DNA from: Streptomyces sp. NBC_01016
GTDB taxonomy: Bacteria > Actinomycetota > Actinomycetes > Streptomycetales > Streptomycetaceae
Direction of reading: 5' to 3'
Length of the DNA: 64,000 bases
Assembly: GCF_026341035.1 (NCBI RefSeq)
Contig: NZ_JAPEOQ010000002.1
Location: 1,984,001 to 2,048,000, forward strand
Made by a program: the position numbers and the translations under genes. Below, piece after piece: positions 57,597 through 64,000 of the stretch. The notes under the pieces are model-generated. The model saw only the letters and a list, made by a program, of their open reading frames with translations. It was not told the DNA's origin and ran no database searches. Every line of letters begins with the position of its first letter. Positions within the stretch are counted from its first letter, which is position 1.

Positions 57597-60500
57597 TCAC
57601 TGCTTGTCCGGTAGCAGGAATGCGCGGCGCTCCTCGGGACTGAGCTCCCGGAAGGCCTTTTTGCGGGCGCGGCGGAGCAGGCTGTCGATGTCGTGCTCGG
57701 CCAAGGTCCAGATGCGTACGGTTCGGTCGCGGGAGGCGGTCGCGAGGCGTGTGCCGTCAGGGTGCCAGGCGAGGCCATTGGCCCAGTCGGCGTGGATGCC
57801 GAGTACGGCGAGCTGGGTGGCGCTGTCGGGGTCCCAGAGCCGGATGGTGCGGTCCCGGGACACGGACGCGATGGAGGTGCCGTCAGGGGACCAGGCGAGG
57901 TCCTGTACCGGTCCCTCGTGGCCGGCCATGACGGCGAGTTCGGCGCCTTGGTACGGGTCCCACAGGCGGATCGTGCGGTCGCGGGAGCCGGTGGCCAAGC
58001 GGCGGCCGTCGGGTGACCAGTGGATCTTCCAGACGTAGTCCAGGTGGCCGGGCAGGGTGGTGACGGCGGAGCCGTCGGTGGTGTCCCAGACGATGGCGGT
58101 GCGGTCCGTGCTGGACGTGGCGAGGTAGCGGCTGTCCGGTGACCAGGCCGTACCGCCGATCCAGTCCTGGTGGCCGCGCAGGATGTGGACGGTCGCTCCG
58201 GTGACGGCGTCCCAGATGCGGGCCGTGCCGTCGCGGCCGGCGGTGGTTATGCGTGTGCCATCGGGTGACCAGGTGACGTTGGACAGTTCCTCGGTGTGCC
58301 CGTTCAGGGTGATGTCATCGTCGCGGGCGTCTGCCGTCCGCACAATGGCGGCACCATCGCGCAGGGCAGTGACCAGACGGGTGCTGTCGGGGGACCAGGC
58401 CACATCGGACACTTCGCCGTCGTGTTGGTCGCGGGTCTGTCGGCCGGTGACGATGTCGTGGATGGTGAGGGAGCCGTCCTGGCAGGCAGAGGCGATGCGC
58501 GTTCCATCGGGCGACCAGGCGACGCGGAGGACCCCGTCGGCGTGGCCGCCGAGAATGCTGGTGGGTTCGGTGACGTCCCAAACAGCGGCGGTCCGGTCGC
58601 GGGAAGCGGTCGCCAACCGTTTCCCGTCGGGGGACCAGGAGATGCCGTAGATGGTGTCGGCGTGGTCGGTGAGCCGGACTTCGCCGTCGGCACCGTCGAG
58701 GCTCCATACATAGGCCGTACGGCTTGCGTCACCACCGGCGAGGCGGGTGCCGTCCGGAGACCAGGCAAGGGAGTTGATGACCTCCGGGCATTCCAGTGTT
58801 CGCTGCGTCTCCCAGGTGGTGCTGTCCCAGATCCGTACGGTCCGGTCGCCTGAGGCCGAAGCGAGCCGTCGGCCGTCCGGAGACCACCGGACCGACTCGA
58901 TGTTGTTCTGGTGGTCGGTGAGCACGGTGACGATGCCTGGCGTAGTTGCGGCCCAGACCCGTACCGTGCCGTCCTCTCCGCCGCTGGCGAGGTGTCTTCC
59001 GTCGGGTGACCAGGTCACGCTCCAGATCATGTGCTGGTGTCCGCGCAGCACCGCGGATTCGCTGTACGTGTCGGCGTCCCAGATCCGCACCGCGCAGTCG
59101 CTGCCGACCGACGCGAGGCGGTTTCCGACGGGCGACCAGACGACGCCACCGACCCCCTCCTCCCGCTCACCGACCGCCCCCGTGTGGCGGAGGACGGCCT
59201 GCTCGGCCCAGGTGCTCGTGGACCAGATGAGGACGGTGGAGTCCCTGCAGCCGACAGCGAGCCTGAGCCCGTCGGGGGACCAGGCCACCGCTTGCGTCCC
59301 GGCGCCGGTGCCCTCAGGCACGATCGGTTGGTCATCACTCTCCGGGCGCCACACTCGGACGGTACCGTCGTCGCTCGCCACGGCCAGCCGTTGCGCGTCC
59401 GGTGACCAGGCCACTCCGGATGCGCCGCGTTCGAAACCGCGCAGTACCGCGAGCAGCCGTGAGGCGCCCAGAGTTGTGTGCAGTGCTTGGACCGCAGCCG
59501 GTGTGGCCGCGCATTCCTCCACTGCCGCAAGCGCGGCGAGCACAGCGAGCTCCGGGGCTGTGTCAGCGCTTTCGAGCGCCCGGACGGCTACCGCGTCCGC
59601 CGCGCGTTCCATCGTTTCTCGGTGAGCGCGCAGCGACCGCTCTACGAGTTCCTCGACCAGCGGCGTCGCGCCGAGTGTCCGCGCAGATTCGGCCATCCAG
59701 TACCGGGCGGAAGACAGCCGCTCCCCGGTGAGGAGGTAGTCGTCCTTGCACTGGGTTCGGTCCCAATCCTGCGCCCAGCGCTCCAACTCGGTGCGGCGGC
59801 GCAGGTCCTCACTGCGGGCATCGACTGCCCGGCGCAGTGGCGCCCACTGGCGGAACAGCGCCTCGTGCGCCACGTCCAGTACGCCGCCGTCGCTGGTGAG
59901 TAGGCGCCCTGCGACGAAGGCATCGGTGACTTCCTGCTCCCGAGGGGCGAGATCGTCGCGGCGGTTCCGCCGACGGGTGGCCTCATTGCCATCGACGGTG
60001 ACGAATTGCAGCAGGGTGGGGATCACGGGCGCATCCGCCAGCTCGGCGGCTATCGCGTCGGCCCTCTCCGACAGGGCTCCGGCAACACCGCCGAGAGCTC
60101 GATAGGTCTCTTCGGTCACCGTCCCACCGGACCCTCCGGCGCGCAGATACAGCTCTTGGAGGGTGTAAGCGAGCAGCGGCAGAGCGTCGCCGCCTCCGCA
60201 GTCGTCGACCATGCGCGCCACGACGCCAGGAGCGAAGGTCAACCCGGCCTGCTCGGCCGGCTTCTCGATGACCTCGTGCAGCGCGTCCCGGGCGAGCGTG
60301 CCGACGATCATCGACTCACGCGCCAACTCGGGGAAGCCGGCCTCCAGGAACCCGGTGAGGAAGTCCGATCGCAAGGTGGCCACCACCCACAACCGTGGGT
60401 CGCGGCGCAGCGCGTCTCGCACGGCGGTCAGGAACGCGTCACGCGCCTCGGGCCCGGACAGGGTGAGCAACTCTTCCAGTTGATCGATTACCAGCAACGC

Positions 60501-61043
60501 GGGGCGCTCAGCCGGCAGTTGAGTCAATCGCTGTCGTAAGGTGCCGACCGGGTCCGCCCCGGGCGAGAACGGTGCTGCGACCACCCAGCGTCCCCGCCGC
60601 CGGGCCAGCGCCGGCAGCAGCCCAGCCCGCACCAGGGACGACTTGCCACTGCCAGAGGGTCCAACCACGGCAACGAACCGCTGTGCCCGTCTCGGCGTCA
60701 CTGGGTGCAGGCGCCCGACCAGTTCGGCGATCTCCCGGTCCCGTCCGAAGAAGACCGCCGCGTCATCCTCCATGAAGGCTTCCAGTCCCGGGTACGGCGG
60801 CTGATCCCTGTCCCAGGTGCGGCGCACCGGCGACGGCCGCTCGAGGAAGTGCAGCGTGATCTGACCCCCGATGAGTACCAGCAGCGCAACGCCGATCAAC
60901 GGCACCGACCAGTCCCGCAACAGCCTTAAAACCAGCGGCACATGACCCGTCTCGCCTGTCGCATAGTTCGTGGCCATACCCAGCAAGGCCCCGACCAGCA
61001 TGAGCAGGACATCGAGCATGAGCTTGAGGGGACGTCGATCCAT
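57597..61043 (-). CDS. Membrane-anchored STAND NTPase with fourteen WD40 repeats
   Basis: A 1148-residue protein. Two N-terminal membrane helices lie at about 8-26 and 46-65. A novel STAND (nSTAND1-type) NTPase follows: YPGLEAFMEDDAAVFFGRD, Walker A VVGPSGSGKSSLV (about 125-137), Walker B LLVIDQLEELL (about 182-192), TLRSDFLTGFLEAGFPEL, then a winged/helical region ending VLDVAHEALFRQW. From about residue 533 there are fourteen WD40 blades, each with a WSPDG-like core, enough for two seven-bladed propellers. ATG 61043 is chosen because the helices begin there; the upstream frame runs into transposon debris. STAND/WD40 proteins sense ligands and oligomerise; some act in signalling or immunity. 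No effector domain is visible. Confidence 0.88.
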   Translation of the reverse strand: MDRRPLKLMLDVLLMLVGALLGMATNYATGETGHVPLVLRLLRDWSVPLIGVALLVLIGGQITLHFLERPSPVRRTWDRDQPPYPGLEAFMEDDAAVFFGRDREIAELVGRLHPVTPRRAQRFVAVVGPSGSGKSSLVRAGLLPALARRRGRWVVAAPFSPGADPVGTLRQRLTQLPAERPALLVIDQLEELLTLSGPEARDAFLTAVRDALRRDPRLWVVATLRSDFLTGFLEAGFPELARESMIVGTLARDALHEVIEKPAEQAGLTFAPGVVARMVDDCGGGDALPLLAYTLQELYLRAGGSGGTVTEETYRALGGVAGALSERADAIAAELADAPVIPTLLQFVTVDGNEATRRRNRRDDLAPREQEVTDAFVAGRLLTSDGGVLDVAHEALFRQWAPLRRAVDARSEDLRRRTELERWAQDWDRTQCKDDYLLTGERLSSARYWMAESARTLGATPLVEELVERSLRAHRETMERAADAVAVRALESADTAPELAVLAALAAVEECAATPAAVQALHTTLGASRLLAVLRGFERGASGVAWSPDAQRLAVASDDGTVRVWRPESDDQPIVPEGTGAGTQAVAWSPDGLRLAVGCRDSTVLIWSTSTWAEQAVLRHTGAVGEREEGVGGVVWSPVGNRLASVGSDCAVRIWDADTYSESAVLRGHQHMIWSVTWSPDGRHLASGGEDGTVRVWAATTPGIVTVLTDHQNNIESVRWSPDGRRLASASGDRTVRIWDSTTWETQRTLECPEVINSLAWSPDGTRLAGGDASRTAYVWSLDGADGEVRLTDHADTIYGISWSPDGKRLATASRDRTAAVWDVTEPTSILGGHADGVLRVAWSPDGTRIASACQDGSLTIHDIVTGRQTRDQHDGEVSDVAWSPDSTRLVTALRDGAAIVRTADARDDDITLNGHTEELSNVTWSPDGTRITTAGRDGTARIWDAVTGATVHILRGHQDWIGGTAWSPDSRYLATSSTDRTAIVWDTTDGSAVTTLPGHLDYVWKIHWSPDGRRLATGSRDRTIRLWDPYQGAELAVMAGHEGPVQDLAWSPDGTSIASVSRDRTIRLWDPDSATQLAVLGIHADWANGLAWHPDGTRLATASRDRTVRIWTLAEHDIDSLLRRARKKAFRELSPEERRAFLLPDKQ

Positions 61044-61087
61044 GGATCGACAAACTATCTGGCCCAGAAGGCCAGATGGCCACGTCC

Positions 61088-61563
61088 TCACAGCACGTGC
61101 AGGGAGCCCGCGACCCAGACGGTGGAGGCGGCGGTCTTGATGCCGAGGGTGGTGAGTTCGCCGTGGATTCGGCGGTAGCCCCAGGGCGGGTTTTCGCTGG
61201 CCAGGCGCAGGGTCAGTAGGCGGATGGAGCGCACGTGCGGGGTCGGCCTGGGCGGTGAGGTCGAGAGGCGTTCGCGTGGCGCTGTTTGAGCAGGTTGCGG
61301 TGCCATCGCAGGACGGTGTCGGGACGTACGAGCAGCCGCAGGCGGCATAGTGCCTCACGGGAGAGAGGGTGGAGGAGCGCGGCGAGGAATGCTCGGTCTG
61401 CAGGTGCGAACTCGGTTCGTTCCGGATCGAGTTGCGGTTGCAGGACGGTGATCTGGTGGCGCAGGGCGAGGATCTCGATGTTCTTGTCGCGGTCACTTGC
61501 CGGGAGCAGTCGCAGCGTGGCGAAGGCGTTGGTTACGGTCGGATAGGTCGATCGAAGCAGCAC
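61088..61563 (-). pseudogene. Degenerate integrase/IS3-like transposase fragment
   Basis: The minus strand first reads NAFATLRLLPASDRDKNIEILALRHQITVLQ and FLAALLHPLSREALCRLRLLVRPDTVLRWHRNLL from the start at 61563. It then shifts frame to RSIRLLTLRLASENPPWGYRRIHGELTTLGIKTAASTVW, after which similarity stops. This is the N-terminal HTH part of an integrase-type transposase, lacking the DDE core. Frameshift and 3' truncation make it a pseudogene. Confidence 0.8.
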
Positions 61564-61734
61564 GGTCGTTCATCATGCCGGGCTGCCACGGTGCGATGAC
61601 GGCTTGAGCGGCCTGCGCGGATGGGGTTCTCGGCACGCACAAGGCCAGGCGTAGGAGCATGGGCATTGATCCTTACCGACCGCTGTCGTCGGCGCGATAG
61701 CAGGGCTGAACTGCACCGACGTAATATTCGGCAC

Positions 61735-62030
61735 TCACAGGGTCTCGTAGTCACGTGCGAGGCGGCGGTGGAGCATCAGCGAGCCGTAGGTCCGCTCGAC
61801 GGTCCAGCGTTTCGGGATCGGTGTGAACCCCTGGGTCCCGGGCTTGCGTTGGACGATTTCGAGGTCGATGCCGGGGGGGGGTGCTCGATGAAGTGTTTGC
61901 GGTAGCCGCCGTCGACCCAGACCTTGCGGAGGCCGGGATGGTCGGCGGCGGCTTGCGCCAGCAAGGTGCGGCCGACGGTCGAGTCCTGCACGCTCGCCGC
62001 GGTGACCAGGACCGCCAGCAGCGTACTCAC
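61735..62030 (-). pseudogene. C-terminal remnant of an IS5-family transposase
   Basis: One frame reads LLAVLVTAASVQDSTVGRTLLAQ and GLRKVWVDGGYRKHFIEH (second catalytic Asp). After a run of nine G (61873-61881) the match continues in another frame as GIDLEIVQRKPGTQGFTPIPKRWTVERTYGSLMLHRRLARDYETL. The N-terminal half is missing and the reading frame is broken. Confidence 0.8.
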
Positions 62031-62118
62031 CTGCGTCTTCCTCCGGTACGTTCACTCTGAGTGCACCCGGGCCGACGCGGCGTTGGTCGGGGTTGGATCG
62101 GAACACGGGGGAGCCGCT

Positions 62119-64000
62119 GTGGACTTCGGGGTACTGGGCCCGCTGAGCGTGCGCTGTGCAGGGGCGCCGCTGGAACTCGGGACGCCGAAGGCGAGGGTGC
62201 TGCTGGCGGTTCTGCTGGGCAGGCCGGGCCGGCCGGTCGCGAGTGACACGCTCGCGGAGGCGCTCTGGGGCGAGACGCCACCGAAGAGTGCCGCCAAAAA
62301 CGTGCAGACCTATGTGTCCCGGCTGCGGCGGTGCCTGGGGGAGCCGGAGCGCATCACCAGACAAGGGTCGGGGTATTTGCTGCGGACCGGCCGCGACGAG
62401 TTGGACGCGGCGCGCTTCGAGGATCTGGTCGGGGCGGCCCGCGCGGCGGCGGACGGTGATCCTGACCGTGCGCACCAGCTCTTCGACGAGGCGCTGGGGC
62501 TGTGGCGGGGGCCCGCGTTCGCCGGGTTCGCCGACGTCCTGGGGCTGGCCCCGGAGGCCGCCCGCCTCGATGAGCTGCGGCTGGGCGTGCTGGAGGAGCG
62601 GATCGACGTCGGGATGCGGCTCGGCCGACACCGTGAACTGCTGGGCGAGTTGACCGCCCTGACCATGAGGCATCCCCTGCGCGAGCGCCTGTGGGGGCAG
62701 CTCATGCTGGCGCTGTACCGCTGCGGGCGGCGGGCGGACGCGCTCGAGACCTATCTTCAGGTCCGCTCCGTGCTGTCCGAGGAGGCCGGTCTTGAGCCGG
62801 GTCGGTCGCTGCAGGACCTGCATCGGACCATCCTCGGCAACGAGCAGATGCCGACGTCGGAGTCGGGCCCCGCCCCGGTATCACCGGAGGCACAGCTCCT
62901 GGCCGCCGTGCGGGAACGCCGCACCACGGACAGCGCCAGGATGCTGCCGCCGGCGCTCGCGGATTTCAGCGGCCAACACGCAGAGCTGGAACAGATCGAA
63001 AGGGCGCTCCGCAACGACCGGGCCGCCCACGCGCCAGCCGCCGTGGTGGCCGTGTCGGGGCCGGGTGGTATCGGCAAGACGGCCCTCGCGGTGCAGGCCG
63101 CGCACCGCCTCAGATCCGCCTACCCAGATGGGCAGTTGTTCGCGGTACTGGACGGTGTGCGCAGCCAGCCGGCCGACCCGGCGGCAATCCTCGGCCGTTT
63201 CCTGCGCGCACTGGGGGTTCCCGCCACCGCGGTGCCGGACGACGCGGACGAGCGTACGAGCCTGTACCGGGGCATTCTCGCGGAACGCCGGGTCCTGGTG
63301 GTCGTGGACGACGCCCTCGACGAGGCACAGCTTGCCCCTCTGATGCCGGCCGGCGGCACCTGCGGGGTGATCGTCACCGGCCGGGTGCGACTGGGCGGGC
63401 TCGGTGGCGCCCACCGCATCGAACTCCGAGTGATGTCCGAAGGCGACAGTCTGGCCATGCTGCGCGCCGGCACCGCGGACCGGCTGGACTCGGCGAGCCG
63501 GGAGGAACTGTCCGATCTGGTCCGGCTGTGCGCGCGGTTGCCGCTCGCCCTTCGGATCGTCGGCGCGCTGCTGTTGTCCCGGCCGCACTGGGGCCCGGCG
63601 GATCTGGTGTCACGGCTGGCCGACGCACAGCGTCGGCTCGATATGCTCCGCTACCGCGATCTCGAGGTGCGGACCAGTTTCGGGCTGAGCTACGAAGGGC
63701 TCCGGCCGGAGGCGCGGAGACTGTTCCGGCTCCTCGGCCTCCTGGAGGCGCCCGATTTTCCGCTTTGGGCGGCGGCCGCGGCGGTCGACGGCGAACTGCT
63801 TCCCACTCAAGACCTCCTGGACGAGCTGATCGACGTCCACCTGCTCGAGGTCACCGGAACACCGAACGGCCAGGCACGGTACGGATTCCACGACCTGATC
63901 CGCGTCTACGCGAGGGAATGTGCCGAGGCCGAGGAGGAGGCGACGGCACGCGACGAGTCCGTCGTCCGTGTTCTCGGCGCCCTGCTGGCCTTCACGGACT
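62119..64000 (+). CDS. SARP-family regulator with NB-ARC domain (AfsR-like), 3' end beyond window
   Basis: At least 627 residues, open to the edge. N-terminal OmpR-like DNA-binding domain (VDFGVLGPLSVRCAG; VASDTLAEALWGETPPKSAAKNVQTYVSRLRR; GSGYLLRTG; residues 1-90), bacterial transcriptional activation domain (95-245; ALYRCGRRADALETYLQVRSVLSEE), then NB-ARC ATPase with Walker A VSGPGGIGKTALA (about 312-324) and VLVVVDDALDEAQ (about 393-405). The GTG at 62119 has GGGGGAG upstream. SARPs activate antibiotic clusters, so one may lie to the right. It is divergent from the STAND/WD40 gene across transposon debris. Confidence 0.92.
   Translation, partial: MDFGVLGPLSVRCAGAPLELGTPKARVLLAVLLGRPGRPVASDTLAEALWGETPPKSAAKNVQTYVSRLRRCLGEPERITRQGSGYLLRTGRDELDAARFEDLVGAARAAADGDPDRAHQLFDEALGLWRGPAFAGFADVLGLAPEAARLDELRLGVLEERIDVGMRLGRHRELLGELTALTMRHPLRERLWGQLMLALYRCGRRADALETYLQVRSVLSEEAGLEPGRSLQDLHRTILGNEQMPTSESGPAPVSPEAQLLAAVRERRTTDSARMLPPALADFSGQHAELEQIERALRNDRAAHAPAAVVAVSGPGGIGKTALAVQAAHRLRSAYPDGQLFAVLDGVRSQPADPAAILGRFLRALGVPATAVPDDADERTSLYRGILAERRVLVVVDDALDEAQLAPLMPAGGTCGVIVTGRVRLGGLGGAHRIELRVMSEGDSLAMLRAGTADRLDSASREELSDLVRLCARLPLALRIVGALLLSRPHWGPADLVSRLADAQRRLDMLRYRDLEVRTSFGLSYEGLRPEARRLFRLLGLLEAPDFPLWAAAAAVDGELLPTQDLLDELIDVHLLEVTGTPNGQARYGFHDLIRVYARECAEAEEEATARDESVVRVLGALLAFTD

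Noticed and set aside
57293..57778. Minus-strand 161-codon frame at the end of the STAND/WD40 gene
   Set aside because: It overlaps the WD40 gene in another frame and is Arg/Thr/Ala-rich with no motif.
61621..61905. Plus-strand open frame of 94 codons
   Set aside because: It crosses transposase remnants on the opposite strand and has no recognisable motif or coding bias.
62119..64000. Secondary-metabolite gene cluster
   Set aside because: Only the SARP regulator is visible; no synthase, tailoring or resistance genes adjoin within the window.

Overview
The window is high-GC actinobacterial DNA with the gene content and style of a Streptomyces chromosome: conservon (cvn) operons, a roadblock/DUF742/Ras-like GTPase kit, many GTG/TTG starts with GGAGG-type ribosome sites, a SARP regulator, a GH109-type oxidoreductase and abundant divergent regulator-transporter pairs. 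The genus is inferred from this content; the sequence does not name the species.

Layout. 1-1056: 3' part of a conservon (tail of a probable roadblock gene, DUF742, GTPase). 1075-7559: housekeeping and accessory genes (F420/PPOX-type oxidoreductase, an orphan roadblock protein, a DUF6397-like DNA-binding protein, acyl-CoA thioesterase II, a DUF3516 helicase, a YdjM-like membrane hydrolase). 7589-9470: an ECF sigma factor and zinc-finger anti-sigma factor, divergent from a small repeat lipoprotein. 9530-13236: a heterodimeric ABC exporter with one consensus and one dead ATP site. 13418-15838: L,D-transpeptidase, a 166-bp MITE-like element and a Tat-exported GH109-like protein. 15988-21422: a FAD/Fe-S D-lactate dehydrogenase-type enzyme behind a 17-bp tandem repeat, then a MarR regulator divergent from an ABC exporter. 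21543-22391: MltG-like protein. 22497-27899: an alkanesulfonate operon (ssuC-B-A-D plus a flavin monooxygenase) preceded by a cysteine-containing leader peptide. 28036-35008: yjbQ, a PP2C/SpoIIE phosphatase, an MFS-amidohydrolase-MFS operon, and a remnant of a second yjbQ 3' end.

35020-39833: nadC, HxlR regulator divergent from a carboxymuconolactone-decarboxylase-like gene, a methyltransferase divergent from a TetR regulator with clear palindromic operators, then an IS5-family (IS427-like) insertion sequence with a CCCAAAA frameshift site, a second MITE-like element and the stump of a cupin-type gene. 40091-44415: a complete conservon (cvnA-B-C-D plus a GAF protein). 44436-56286: amino-acid permease, tdh-kbl threonine catabolism genes with a LysR regulator, an XRE-cupin/GNAT pair, alpha/beta hydrolase, MmcQ-like protein, MFS transporter, and a split transketolase.

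56448-64000 looks accessory: tRNA-Pro(GGG) with a strong terminator, about 1 kb of gene-poor DNA rich in short GTGGGAGC motifs, a membrane-anchored STAND NTPase with fourteen WD40 repeats, debris of two transposable elements, and a divergent SARP-NB-ARC regulator running off the end. The two conservons probably act as membrane-linked GTPase switches. The sulfonate operon supplies sulfur under likely cysteine-sensing attenuation. Most transporters sit next to or opposite their likely regulators. The strongest candidates for little-described biology are the cysteine leader, the 17-bp repeat array, the MITE ends that serve as stop codons, the asymmetric ABC exporter and the STAND/WD40 protein beside a second STAND regulator.
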